Source of the DNA: Bacteroidia bacterium
Lineage (GTDB): Bacteria > Bacteroidota > Bacteroidia > Bacteroidales > Prolixibacteraceae
Reading direction: 5' to 3'
DNA: 39,391 bases
NCBI GenBank assembly: GCA_025358395.1
Contig: JANYJT010000270.1
Location: 1 to 39,391 of the forward strand
A program made the translations under genes and the position numbers. Of the stretch, positions 24,764 to 32,474 are shown piece by piece. The notes beneath the pieces were generated by a model, which saw only the letters and a program-made list of their open reading frames with translations, ran no database searches and was not told the DNA's origin. Positions within the stretch are counted from its first letter, which is position 1, and every line of letters starts with the position of its first letter.

Positions 24764-25396
24764 ATGGCTGGATTCGAAGGCTGGTGGGTGAATGGCAATA
24801 CCGGTAAGGGCTACCACGTCTCCGAGCATTGGATGGAGGTGAAGAGCGACCCAGCGAAGTTCGGTTTGACCGACGATCAGGTCGAGGACATCCTCAGACA
24901 AGCCGGAGGCAAGTTCATGCCCGGCGACACCTCTCCTGATGGTGCTCGTGGCCTGCTGCTCAAGGCTGCTATGAAGAACGGCTGGGTCCGCGTGCGCGGC
25001 TACCGAGGCAAGTATGCGATCCAGGTCTACGGCCACCTCGCCAGCCACCTGCCAAAGGTGATGAAGTTCCTCAAGACGGCTGGCGTCGGACCCTATTCTG
25101 AGATACTCCTGTCCGACCTCTCATCGGATTATAACCAGACGTTCGTGGACGGCATGTCCGACGTCCATCAGGCTATGAAGCAGGGGAAGATCCCCGACCA
25201 TGATCCGCAGCCCGCTGTCAAAGATATCAAGGGTATGCGGACGTCGCTCTCGTCAGCGGTGAACAACCGTCAACTCCGTCATCAGATGCGTCTGAACCTC
25301 GGCCAGCGGACCCATGTCCCTGATCCCGATCCGGCTGACGACCGTATCGAAGAGAGCAAAGCCCTACAGAAGGGTCTGACCAAGTTGATCGGTTGA
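24764..25396 (+). CDS. Hypothetical protein, paralogue of the previous gene (210 aa)
   Basis: Has an AGGGGG ribosome-binding site. The N-terminal ~100 residues match the 24227 product (GFEGWWVNGNTGKGYHVSEH, PAKFGLTDDQVEDIL, NGWVRVRGYRGKYAIQV). An extra helical, charged C-terminal region of about 90 residues is absent from the shorter copy. Its stop codon abuts the stop of the convergent gene (TGATCA shared palindrome at 25394-25399). Function unknown. Confidence 0.75.
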   Translation: MAGFEGWWVNGNTGKGYHVSEHWMEVKSDPAKFGLTDDQVEDILRQAGGKFMPGDTSPDGARGLLLKAAMKNGWVRVRGYRGKYAIQVYGHLASHLPKVMKFLKTAGVGPYSEILLSDLSSDYNQTFVDGMSDVHQAMKQGKIPDHDPQPAVKDIKGMRTSLSSAVNNRQLRHQMRLNLGQRTHVPDPDPADDRIEESKALQKGLTKLIG

Positions 25397-26008
25397 TCAC
25401 CAACCGGCAGGACGGGCCATCTTGGTGGGTTTTCCGGCTGCGATCCGGGCGGCAGCCTGTTGCACCAGTCGGTCTCTGAGCGTCCTGAGCGCACCGTTGA
25501 ATTCCTCGACTCGTGGGGCGGCCCAGCCTTCAATCTTGGTCAGGTACTTGTAAATGGAATTGTAAGAATCATCGCCAGAATCCAAGAAGGTCTTGGTCGG
25601 TGCCGGGATCTCATCCTCAGCGTTCTCGACCACGCCAGCCAGACGGGCGATGGCGAGCGCAAGCTGTGGGCCAGTGTGGGCGGTGGTCATCTGGTCCACA
25701 GCCGATTTCAACAGTGGCACAGAAAGGAGTCTGGAAGCCCAGTAGCCGCGAAGTTTCTTCAGGCCCGTCATCTTGCCCATCAGAAGATCAAAGTCAGGCC
25801 TATCGACGAGGGAGTTGAGCTTGATCGTATTCTTGAGCAACTGTCGAGCGGCGATCAAGAGCTTGTTGCGTAGCTCGTGAAGTTCGCCGAGATTCTGTTT
25901 CTTATTCAGGTGAAGCTTCAGGACATCCAGGATTTCGTCAGCCGTTGGAAATTGGGCAGACGGATCCCTCTCTTCATTGATACGATGCGTGTATTGGACG
26001 AGATCCAT
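25397..26008 (-). CDS. Hypothetical helical protein (203 aa)
   Basis: The start was set at ATG 26008 (MDLVQYTHRINEERDP), because the leader CTAGATAAG-CCA-ATG matches the leaders at the 3918-3953 inverted repeat. The frame is open further upstream (to 26176), but that would lie antisense over the divergent gene at 26049. The product is helical, with leucine-rich segments (ILDVLKLHLNKKQNLGELHELRNKLLIAARQLL) and a basic end (AARIAAGKPTKMARPAGW). If the leader motif is a late promoter, this is a late, possibly virion protein. Confidence 0.7.
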   Translation of the reverse strand: MDLVQYTHRINEERDPSAQFPTADEILDVLKLHLNKKQNLGELHELRNKLLIAARQLLKNTIKLNSLVDRPDFDLLMGKMTGLKKLRGYWASRLLSVPLLKSAVDQMTTAHTGPQLALAIARLAGVVENAEDEIPAPTKTFLDSGDDSYNSIYKYLTKIEGWAAPRVEEFNGALRTLRDRLVQQAAARIAAGKPTKMARPAGW

Positions 26009-26020
26009 TGGCTTATCTAG
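26006..26020 (-). promoter_or_regulatory. CTAGATAAG start motif, third exact copy
   Basis: On the minus strand the sequence is CTAGATAAG, three bases, then the start codon of the gene ending at 25397. The 9-mer and the 3-base gap are the same as at both ends of the 3918-3953 inverted repeat. It may be a late promoter with a very short or absent leader. Confidence 0.5.
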
Positions 26021-26048
26021 GTTCGTGAAGGCTAAGTCAGAACCTATA

Positions 26049-26237
26049 ATGGACTCAGAACTTCCAGAGGAAGATAGGCCGCTGAATGGTCGAGGGTCCG
26101 TTGCATTCAGAAACGGGCAAAAATCCGTATCTGGCTTGCTGTCTGTCGAAAAAACAGGATCATACGTCATGATCAACCATCGCGGAGGGACCAGCGTCTA
26201 CCCCAGGAGCGCAATCAGGAAGATCACATGGTATTGA
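26049..26237 (+). CDS. Small hypothetical protein (62 aa)
   Basis: In-frame ATG at 26049; the frame opens earlier only with TTG or GTG codons inside the divergent gene. The end (GSYVMINHRGGTSVYPRSAIRKITWY) has the pattern of small beta proteins that recur in phages ('.I.H..G...YP..AI..I'). The start has no Shine-Dalgarno sequence. It overlaps the next gene by ten bases. Confidence 0.6.
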   Translation: MDSELPEEDRPLNGRGSVAFRNGQKSVSGLLSVEKTGSYVMINHRGGTSVYPRSAIRKITWY

Positions 26238-26500
26238 AAATCAGTCCGCAGGACATGGCATCGATCTGGACGATTGAGTCAGAAAAGGCTGGGTCTGCGA
26301 GTCTGAACGGGACGCAGATACGGATCGAAATCCAGCAGGTGAACCCTATGCTGCGTCGGGCCGTTATCGTTCCGACAAGTAGATCGACTTCTGATGATCT
26401 CTTCAACGGTGTCTTTGGCAGGATCAAACCGTGTGTCGTTGCTATTCATGGCGACCTATTACTCTGTTCGCTCGGTATCATTGCCAGGAGGAACAAGTGA
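26228..26500 (+). CDS. Hypothetical protein (90 aa)
   Basis: The start ATG 26228 has an AGGAAG ribosome-binding site inside the previous gene. Small mixed protein (WTIESEKAGSASLNGTQIRIEIQQVNP at the N-terminus), with a hydrophobic, partly basic C-terminus (CVVAIHGDLLLCSLGIIARRNK). No family recognised. Its stop overlaps the next start (GTGA). Confidence 0.65.
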   Translation: MVLKISPQDMASIWTIESEKAGSASLNGTQIRIEIQQVNPMLRRAVIVPTSRSTSDDLFNGVFGRIKPCVVAIHGDLLLCSLGIIARRNK

Positions 26501-26988
26501 CTTGCTCACATTGTGGAACAGACCACAAGGTTGAGGCCAAAAGCTGGCCAGACTCGTGGGATGCAGATCGGCGCATGTGCTTCACCAAGTCGATGCTCTT
26601 GGTTGGTGTGAAGGAAGAATATACTCCAGCCATGGCAGCCGAAATCGAGAAGCTGTCGAAGACCTCGCCCTACATCGTCTCTGAAGTCGAGTTGGTCGCC
26701 TATATGTTGCAATCGGCGATCGTTTCCAAAGAGATCAACAAAGTAAGCGCGATGCGGGAACGCTGGTTGGCCTGGAGCCGTTCAATTACACGACCGCTGA
26801 CGTTCAAGGTGGCTGACAGTAGGACCTCCTTCGTCTGCAAGATGGCTATCCTGGTGGTTATCGGATTGCCGATGCTGCTATTGACCGCCCCTATCCGCAC
26901 TTTTTTCAGTCTCTACAAGTGGTTGGTCTGTTGGGATTTCCACCCCTATTTTACCGAATGGCTCAAGAAAAACGGTGTTGAAAAGTAA
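26497..26988 (+). CDS. Membrane protein with an N-terminal CxxC (163 aa)
   Basis: Starts at GTG 26497, overlapping the previous stop and preceded by a strong AGGAGG; the frame is open further upstream, but that part overlaps the previous gene. The N-terminus holds CSHCGTDH, a possible metal-binding knuckle. A helical central part follows, then one or two membrane segments (MAILVVIGLPMLLLTAPI and FFSLYKWLVCWDF). It may be an inner-membrane protein. No family recognised. Confidence 0.7.
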   Translation: MTCSHCGTDHKVEAKSWPDSWDADRRMCFTKSMLLVGVKEEYTPAMAAEIEKLSKTSPYIVSEVELVAYMLQSAIVSKEINKVSAMRERWLAWSRSITRPLTFKVADSRTSFVCKMAILVVIGLPMLLLTAPIRTFFSLYKWLVCWDFHPYFTEWLKKNGVEK

Positions 26989-26992
26989 TGTG

Positions 26993-27020
26993 TTGACATA
27001 GATCAAAATGTCGCTATACT
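26993..27020 (+). promoter_or_regulatory. Phage early-type promoter, copy 5 (leaderless type)
   Basis: TTGACA, a 16-bp spacer with TCAAAATGTCGC, and TATACT: the best match to sigma70 consensus of all copies. The next ATG (27028) begins seven bases after the -10, with no Shine-Dalgarno sequence. Confidence 0.9.
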
Positions 27021-27027
27021 GTGTGGC

Positions 27028-27240
27028 ATGAAGCACACGCCCATCATCGCCTACGACAAGAGAACGTTCCGCATGGGCGGAATGGAACTGCGCCAGACTG
27101 GGACCAAGCCCGGATTCCCAATCCTGATCGAGCATCGGCGGGTTGGCTCTCAGTGGTGGGACATTGCGAACGGAGATGCCTGCCACTCCCAGCAGACATG
27201 GGCGGAAACTGTCAGACAGGGGGTTGAAGTTAAGGCTTGA
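27028..27240 (+). CDS. Small hypothetical protein from a predicted leaderless mRNA (70 aa)
   Basis: Start ATG 27028 directly follows promoter copy 5, so the transcript should begin one base before it. Small basic, beta-rich protein (KHTPIIAYDKRTFRMGGMELRQTG, then RRVGSQWWDIANG). Another frame starting at 27021 is open, but it would begin before the predicted transcript start. Its last codons overlap the -35 of promoter copy 6. No family recognised. Confidence 0.7.
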   Translation: MKHTPIIAYDKRTFRMGGMELRQTGTKPGFPILIEHRRVGSQWWDIANGDACHSQQTWAETVRQGVEVKA

Positions 27241-27264
27241 CTCAGACAGAAAGATCGCTAAACT
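27237..27264 (+). promoter_or_regulatory. Phage early-type promoter, copy 6
   Basis: TTGACT, a 16-bp spacer with ACAGAAAGATCGC (GATCGC instead of GTCGC), and TAAACT. The start at 27299 lies 34 bases downstream with an AAGGA ribosome-binding site. It drives the AAA+ ATPase gene. Confidence 0.8.
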
Positions 27265-27298
27265 ACTAACCACAACCAAGCAGAGCAAGGAAAACACC

Positions 27299-28228
27299 AT
27301 GTCCGCAGCCGCCAGTACCTACATCTCCCGCAAGTATTTCGATAAGTCTGACGTGGATATCTTGATGGATGGTATCAAGGCCCACCAGAACATCCTCTTG
27401 CTCGGGCCACGGGGGACCGGCAAGTCGAGTCTTGCCAACGAGGCGGCCAAGAGGCTCAACAGGACGTATTGCTACGTCCCCTGCCACACGGGCGCGACCA
27501 CCGAGGCCCTGATCGGACAGTGGATCCCGAATCCGAAGGGGAATGGGTATGTCTGGATGGATGGGGTCCTGACCCGCGCCGTCCGCGTCGGCAAGGTCTG
27601 TCTGCTCGATGAAATCAACAGCCTCAAGCCTGAAGTCGCCTTCGCCATCCATGGTCTCCTCGACCATCGCCGCGAACTGGTCCTGACCGACAAGCCCGAC
27701 GACAACGGGGATCCTGAAGTCGTGGTCGCGCATAAGAACTTCGGACTGATGGCTGCCGGCAACCCCTTCTACGAAGGTGTCCGGGTGATGAACGAAGCCT
27801 TCCGCGACCGCTTCGCAGTGCAATTGCACCTCGGCTACTATCCCGAACTCGACATCGCAGTCCTGCGCGACAACGCCGCAGCCTCGACCCTGGACCCGAA
27901 GCAGGCGGTGGCCCTGGAACAATTCATCATCAAGGTCCGCACGTCGGTCAAGAATAAGGCCATCAACAGCGACGTATCGACTCGTGCCTTCCTCGATCTG
28001 GCCGAAAATATGGCTGTCCACACGTTCCAGACCGCCAAGACGATGTTCCTGACCCGGTTCAACGACGATGACGCCGAAGTGACCGCGATCCGCACCTGCT
28101 TCAACGATATCTGGAATGCTGAGGGCAAGCCGCTGTCGGTGACGGAAGCTCAGGCCGATACGGTGACCAAGGGTCGCGCCGGTCGCTTCGCCGCCAAGGG
28201 AAGCAAGCTCGGCGAAAATACCTTCTAA
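27299..28228 (+). CDS. MoxR/CobS-like AAA+ ATPase (309 aa)
   Basis: Walker A GPRGTGKS (36-43), Walker B CLLDE (101-105), a sensor-1 segment MAAGNPFYEG, and an arginine-finger segment EAFRDRF. This is the MoxR group, often called 'cobaltochelatase CobS-like' in phages. Members form hexameric rings that remodel partner proteins through VWA-domain adaptors. A VWA protein lies 2.4 kb downstream (30577) with its own copy of the same promoter, so the two are a likely pair. The start ATG 27299 has an AAGGA ribosome-binding site; the frame is open upstream, but that part overlaps the previous gene and its promoter. Confidence 0.9.
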   Translation: MSAAASTYISRKYFDKSDVDILMDGIKAHQNILLLGPRGTGKSSLANEAAKRLNRTYCYVPCHTGATTEALIGQWIPNPKGNGYVWMDGVLTRAVRVGKVCLLDEINSLKPEVAFAIHGLLDHRRELVLTDKPDDNGDPEVVVAHKNFGLMAAGNPFYEGVRVMNEAFRDRFAVQLHLGYYPELDIAVLRDNAAASTLDPKQAVALEQFIIKVRTSVKNKAINSDVSTRAFLDLAENMAVHTFQTAKTMFLTRFNDDDAEVTAIRTCFNDIWNAEGKPLSVTEAQADTVTKGRAGRFAAKGSKLGENTF

Positions 28229-28914
28229 TGCCAAGTGGCAGTGACTCCTTGCTAAACACAAGGCGTGCTATGGAGGTTCTGAACGAGATTGCAGCCACCG
28301 AGGCGGGATTGAAAAGTCCCGCCTCGGTGCCTTTTTTCGAGGCGGCAATAGCCGAAGCCGCAGGCGATGCTCTGGTCGGCATCGACCGCGATGAAGACTG
28401 GGCGAAACGTCGGACTAAAGAATTATTCAAGCAGGCGCGGGATCTGGTTCCTGCCGGAACACTCCCTGAATACATTCACCAGGAAGACTTGGCGGACGTG
28501 ATCCGAGAACTTGACAAGGATGGATACGGAAACATCAAGGCTCAGGAAACCTACAGAGCGATCATTGCCGATCACTGTGAAAAATACAAGAGTGCGTGCA
28601 GGTCTGTCTTTGCACAAGAGGAAATCATCCAAGAGGAAGTCGTCAGTCGGACAAAAGCAATCAAGGACGAATTAGAAGAGAAGAATTACCAAGACCGGAA
28701 GCGCAGTGCCGCGATGATGCTGGCCCTCATGAGATCAATGCCCCTGGTTCTCTTGATACCTGTCCTGGGTGCCGTCCTCCCTGAACTCTGGAAGCCATTT
28801 CAGACACTGCCTCTCCTTGGGGTGGTCTGGCTGAATTGGAAGTCAATTAGGGCCGTCAGGAAAGCCATGAAAGACCTGGAAAATGAGCAAAACAGACGAA
28901 TTATTAACCGGTAG
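28228..28914 (+). CDS. Membrane protein with long coiled-coil-like region (228 aa)
   Basis: Overlaps the ATPase stop (TAATG), so its translation is coupled to it. Residues 1-155 are helical and charged, with a heptad-like part (CRSVFAQEEIIQEEVVSRTKAIKDELEEKN). Two membrane segments follow (MPLVLLIPVLGAVLPEL and LPLLGVVWLNW), then a charged cytoplasmic tail. It may tether the ATPase or its substrate to the membrane; that is inferred from coupling only. Confidence 0.75.
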   Translation: MPSGSDSLLNTRRAMEVLNEIAATEAGLKSPASVPFFEAAIAEAAGDALVGIDRDEDWAKRRTKELFKQARDLVPAGTLPEYIHQEDLADVIRELDKDGYGNIKAQETYRAIIADHCEKYKSACRSVFAQEEIIQEEVVSRTKAIKDELEEKNYQDRKRSAAMMLALMRSMPLVLLIPVLGAVLPELWKPFQTLPLLGVVWLNWKSIRAVRKAMKDLENEQNRRIINR

Positions 28915-28942
28915 TGGACACGGCCCCTTTTGTCGCTAACCT
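28915..28942 (+). promoter_or_regulatory. Phage early-type promoter, copy 7 (weak)
   Basis: TGGACA, a 16-bp spacer ending in TTTTGTCGC, and TAACCT. The -35 and the spacer depart most from consensus, but GTCGC and all spacings are kept. It lies directly after the previous stop and 26 bases before the start at 28969. Confidence 0.65.
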
Positions 28943-28968
28943 CAAAAACCCTAGCAGGAGCATGAACC

Positions 28969-29268
28969 ATGGCGAATCAGCCGAGAGCCTTCATCGACCA
29001 GATCCAAGAGGTCCTGGCCAAGTATAGGAATCTGGACGAGAAGAACAAGACGGACGTTGATGCCTTCGCCAAGACGATCGCCGAATCAACCATTCCCAGC
29101 TATCACAAAGAAGTCCTGGTGGTGGGACTGCTGACACCCCGCGACGGCGAGGCCACGCTCGCTCTTCACCTGCTGCGTCAGCAGGAACAGTTGAAGCACC
29201 TTGAGGCTCTGTTCAATATCGAACGGCGCGTACTCGAAGAGCGCATTGCCAAAGCTCAGAGTCGCTGA
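28969..29268 (+). CDS. Hypothetical helical protein (99 aa)
   Basis: Has an AGGAG ribosome-binding site and promoter copy 7. Nearly all helical (FIDQIQEVLAKYRNLDEKNKTDVDAFAKTIAES, then LHLLRQQEQLKHLEALFNIERRVLEERIAKA), with a probable C-terminal coiled coil. No family recognised. Confidence 0.7.
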   Translation: MANQPRAFIDQIQEVLAKYRNLDEKNKTDVDAFAKTIAESTIPSYHKEVLVVGLLTPRDGEATLALHLLRQQEQLKHLEALFNIERRVLEERIAKAQSR

Positions 29269-29441
29269 ATCGCGTCCGTCAGGCGAGCAAAACGCTCGCA
29301 TGCTGTCGAGACACGATTCCTGCACATGACCCCGTGCCAGCGAGCGTCCCGATGGGCATAATACCGAACCTGTTCCAGGGGTAGGCCGGAAGCCTTCGCA
29401 ATGACCGTCAGGTCGGTGGTACTATCGGGGATGTCGCTCAT
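29256..29441 (-). CDS. Possible small antisense gene (61 aa)
   Basis: Open frame from ATG 29441. The product (TDLTVIAKASGLPLEQVRYYAHRDARW) has a helix-turn-helix look and ends within the previous gene by 13 bases. Its 5' part lies antisense to the first codons of the polymerase-like gene if that starts at 29401. No convincing ribosome-binding site. It may fill the gap between two plus-strand genes, or be chance. Confidence 0.35.
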   Translation of the reverse strand: MSDIPDSTTDLTVIAKASGLPLEQVRYYAHRDARWHGVMCRNRVSTACERFARLTDAIQRL

Positions 29442-30534
29442 CGAGCATGTCGCCGCTGATCGCCTCGGCTTCATTGCCAAGGATACTGGTTCTGATGCGA
29501 CTACCTTGTGCATTTTCTTGGAAGGGGCAGAGACTGGTCGTGATTTCTTCACAGCTAATCTAGGGACGTACAATGGTGTTCCTGCCATGTCTCGTGCCAA
29601 GGTTGAAAAAACGATCCAGACGTTATTGACCATGGGGCCGATCTACATCGCCATCGACACCTATCTTTCCATGGTTCTTCAGACTGGATTGCTCAAGACA
29701 GATCAGATCGCTGGAGTCTTCCCGTGGGCGGCTGAAGAGCCGTGCAAGTTCACTCCGAAGGTAACCCCCTACACCGATGCCGTCTGCCGCAATACTGCGC
29801 TGTATTATTGGAGCCTTCACCACCACCAGATGAAGGACTGGCACGGCATCACTCGGTCTTTCCCCTATCGGGCCAGTAATACCGTTACCTATCGAGCCAA
29901 GGCACCCTACCACAACATCGAACGGTCCCTGAGGGCCTTGATCCAGCCTGTCGCTGAAGGACGTGTGACCTTACAGTTCGACTGGTCAGCAGCCGAATTC
30001 AACCTGATCCTCCAGCACCTTGGCTACCAGCCGCCAGAAGATGCCTACGGCGATTTCGTGGCTGCTGGCCTGGATCGTGATCTGACCAAGATCATCATTC
30101 TGGCGTACATTTATGGGGCCATGCTGGAGACTTTATACGAGAAGGCTGGGAACCCCATATTGGTGGATGCCATCCTGAAGAGGCTCGACGAAGTCTATCC
30201 GAAGGTCAATGAGTGGCGCGAGCAATGCATCGGTGGTCGGATGGCCGAATTCAACGGCTTTCATTACGATCTCGGAGATACGCCATACAAGCGGCCCAAT
30301 CACTGGGCGCAGACCGCCTTGCAACTGTGTAAGTGGGAACTGCTGTCAAGATTGACATGCGCCGGGGTCCACACGCTGGCGGCTGGTGATCTGCATGACC
30401 AATTGTTTTTTGATGTTGACCCGGTCAATGAGCGAGAGGCCACAGCCGAGATCATCAAGCAGGTCAAGGCCCTATCTTTCGGGCGATACAACCTACGTCC
30501 AAAATTCAAGAAACCAGCCAGGGAGTGGGGTTGA
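29401..30534 (+). CDS. Divergent family A DNA polymerase-like protein lacking an exonuclease domain (377 aa)
   Basis: All polymerase-domain motifs of family A are found in order: APYHNI...R..LRALIQP (about 168-183); motif A FDWSAAEF (D194, S196, E199; compare Pol I DYSQIEL); motif B R226-x3-K230-x7-Y238-G239; the N-x3-Q segment PNHWAQTALQLCK (about 299-311); motif C LHDQ (H332-D333-Q334) where Pol I has HDE. Both catalytic aspartates are present and the motif C glutamate is Q. The full chain is only 377 residues, with no exonuclease and a short region in place of the thumb. It may be a real polymerase (repair, gap filling) or a remodelled relative. The start could also be ATG 29431. Confidence 0.75.
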   Translation: MTVRSVVLSGMSLIEHVAADRLGFIAKDTGSDATTLCIFLEGAETGRDFFTANLGTYNGVPAMSRAKVEKTIQTLLTMGPIYIAIDTYLSMVLQTGLLKTDQIAGVFPWAAEEPCKFTPKVTPYTDAVCRNTALYYWSLHHHQMKDWHGITRSFPYRASNTVTYRAKAPYHNIERSLRALIQPVAEGRVTLQFDWSAAEFNLILQHLGYQPPEDAYGDFVAAGLDRDLTKIIILAYIYGAMLETLYEKAGNPILVDAILKRLDEVYPKVNEWREQCIGGRMAEFNGFHYDLGDTPYKRPNHWAQTALQLCKWELLSRLTCAGVHTLAAGDLHDQLFFDVDPVNEREATAEIIKQVKALSFGRYNLRPKFKKPAREWG

Positions 30535-30542
30535 ATTGGTTA

Positions 30543-30570
30543 TTGACTTAGGCTAAAAGGTCGCTATACT
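30543..30570 (+). promoter_or_regulatory. Phage early-type promoter, copy 8 (leaderless type)
   Basis: TTGACT, a 16-bp spacer with CTAAAAGGTCGC, and TATACT. The ATG at 30577 begins six bases after the -10, which is the expected transcription start itself; there is no Shine-Dalgarno sequence. Confidence 0.9.
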
Positions 30571-30576
30571 ACAAGC

Positions 30577-32400
30577 ATGAGCAACAGCAGCAGCATCAAC
30601 TGGTCAAAGCCTGCCGCCTTCGCGGCCGTGATCACGGGCAAGCAGGTCAAGGTCGTGCCGGGTAATCCTAGCCAAGGACCCCACACGGACGGTCGCATGA
30701 TCACCATGGGTTCAGCGGTCTCCTGGGACGATCAGGATCGTTTCGCTGTACTGGTCCACGAGTGCTGCCACTTGATTTTCCCGGCCAATTATCCGGGTGG
30801 CAACATCCGGGAATTGGCCAATCTGATCGACGACTGCCGCATCGAACGTCAATTCTTAGCCAAGCGGCCTCACTACGAAGACGTTCTGGCTTCTCTGGCC
30901 ATCAATGTCATCGCCAACGGCTGCTATGATGACGAGCAGAATACGAATCGCTGGTCAACCGAGAAATTCGATCCCTCGCTATGGGCCTTGCTGTTCTTTC
31001 GCTCACACTGCGGCGAAGAGGTGCGGCTGGCAGCGGCTGATGCCATCAATGCCTACGCCGACCGCAAGGGTTTGACCAAGATTACCGACTGGAAAGAGAC
31101 GTTTTCATCCCTGGTCGAGGAGGCTCAGCGGATCACCCGCCTAAAGACGGTTAGCAAGGACACCCTGGAGAAGTGGTGCATCTTATACTTCAAGACCTTC
31201 CCAGAGGCGAAGAAAGATGCAAACTCCGTCATCGCAGTGAGCATCCTGTGCGACCAGCCGGCACCGAAGGGTGAACAGCAGGACGGCGAGGGCCAGGGTG
31301 ACGCTCAGGCCGACATCCAGATCCGCATCGGTTCTGGTGCCGGTAAGCCCGGCGAGGAGGGCAAAGAATCCGATTCTGACGAGGAAGACGGGAAAGACGG
31401 TCAGGATGGCACCGGCAACAAGAAAGCCCCTGGAAAGGAAAATAAAGGCGATCAGAAGGGCAAGGATGGTGATCAGGGCGAAGCCAAGGGTTCCGCCAAT
31501 ATGGACGCCGCCCTGGAAGCCCTTAAGGAAGCCTGCGGCAAGGTCGGCAAGACCAAGAAAGCCTCAGCCTCAGCCTCAGAAAACACCCAGAACGAAGCAG
31601 CCTCAGCCAAGCAGGGTGAAGAGGTCGAAATCGTTGACGATGTCCATGGAGGCATCGGCTCGGAACGCGGTATTATCGAGGCTCAGAAAGTCGCTCAGAG
31701 CATCGATAAGAACTTCACCAATCGGGTAAAGATGAGTATCCGCAAATTGCGGACCCTGATTCTCGACCGGATTGAAGGGCACAAGAAGGTTGGCCGCCTG
31801 CACCTGCCAACGGTTATCGCTGCCGAGCGGCGTGGTATCCTGGCCCGCAAGCCGTTCATCTCATCGGTTGAGGATCTGGTCGATGCTCCGGTAGCCTGCG
31901 TGGTTGCTACCGACTTCAGCAGTTCGACGTCGAACATCAATCACAAGTTGAATGAGTTTGCCCACAATGCTCTCTACGCCCTCCAGAGTGCGGGCTGCGA
32001 GTGTGCTGAGGTTGTGTGGAATACCGAAGCCAGCATCACCAAGACTATCGACGCTCAAGTCTCTGCTGTTCGTGCCAATCACCACAATAGCGATGGTGGA
32101 ACCTCACTGGTCGCATGCAGCCAGGGATGCATCGAAGCCTTAAAATTCAGCAAGGCGCAACGCAAGGTTGCCTTCGTCTTCACTGACGGAGCGGTCTACG
32201 AAAATGAAGTTCCCATGCTCTCTGAGAACCTGCGCCGTAATGGCTTCGAGGCCTGTCTGCTGGTCTCTCTTGACATTGTGGTCAAACACTCGGGAATCGT
32301 GAGTACCGATTCCTGCCGTGATGTGAATACCCTCATCGGGGTCTTCGACCGATGGATACGCAAGCAGTCGGCCAAGGCAGCGCAGGCTCAGTACGCATGA
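30577..32400 (+). CDS. HExxH metallopeptidase-like plus VWA protein (CobT/DUF2201-like, 607 aa)
   Basis: N-terminal zinc-peptidase-like motif VHECCHLIF (H61, E62, H65), with NLIDDCRIE (82-90) placed as the 'N..ED.RIE' third-ligand motif of CobT-like proteins. A long acidic, Gly/Lys-rich low-complexity linker (about 232-305) and a helical section follow. The C-terminal VWA domain has a complete MIDAS: DFSSS (D446, S448, S450), T509 in DGGTS, and D537 in FTDGA. VWA proteins of this kind are adaptors for MoxR AAA+ rings, here the 27299 product. The pair is common in large phages under the label cobaltochelatase, though a role in cobalamin synthesis is unlikely. The ATG is predicted leaderless. 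Confidence 0.88.
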   Translation: MSNSSSINWSKPAAFAAVITGKQVKVVPGNPSQGPHTDGRMITMGSAVSWDDQDRFAVLVHECCHLIFPANYPGGNIRELANLIDDCRIERQFLAKRPHYEDVLASLAINVIANGCYDDEQNTNRWSTEKFDPSLWALLFFRSHCGEEVRLAAADAINAYADRKGLTKITDWKETFSSLVEEAQRITRLKTVSKDTLEKWCILYFKTFPEAKKDANSVIAVSILCDQPAPKGEQQDGEGQGDAQADIQIRIGSGAGKPGEEGKESDSDEEDGKDGQDGTGNKKAPGKENKGDQKGKDGDQGEAKGSANMDAALEALKEACGKVGKTKKASASASENTQNEAASAKQGEEVEIVDDVHGGIGSERGIIEAQKVAQSIDKNFTNRVKMSIRKLRTLILDRIEGHKKVGRLHLPTVIAAERRGILARKPFISSVEDLVDAPVACVVATDFSSSTSNINHKLNEFAHNALYALQSAGCECAEVVWNTEASITKTIDAQVSAVRANHHNSDGGTSLVACSQGCIEALKFSKAQRKVAFVFTDGAVYENEVPMLSENLRRNGFEACLLVSLDIVVKHSGIVSTDSCRDVNTLIGVFDRWIRKQSAKAAQAQYA

Positions 32401-32438
32401 AGCACTTTATTAAGAACCAACAAAACGCCGAAAGGCTA

Positions 32439-32474
32439 ATGAAAGGATACGGTCAACACCGTAAAATCATATGA
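32439..32474 (+). other. Possible 11-codon leader ORF and hairpin
   Basis: ATG at 32439 reads MKGYGQHRKII and stops at a TGA overlapping the next start (ATGA at 32471). AAAGG lies four bases before it. A small hairpin (ACGGT-CAAC-ACCGT, 32449-32462) sits inside. The next gene has no ribosome-binding site of its own, so translational coupling from this leader is a reasonable idea. Confidence 0.25.

Noticed and set aside
26045..26050. Perfect TATAAT box
   Set aside because: It overlaps the ATG at 26049, so it cannot serve that gene, and no -35 lies at the proper distance (TTCGTG only).
27266..28261. A 331-codon open frame on the minus strand
   Set aside because: Antisense shadow of the AAA+ ATPase, whose motifs are unambiguous on the plus strand.
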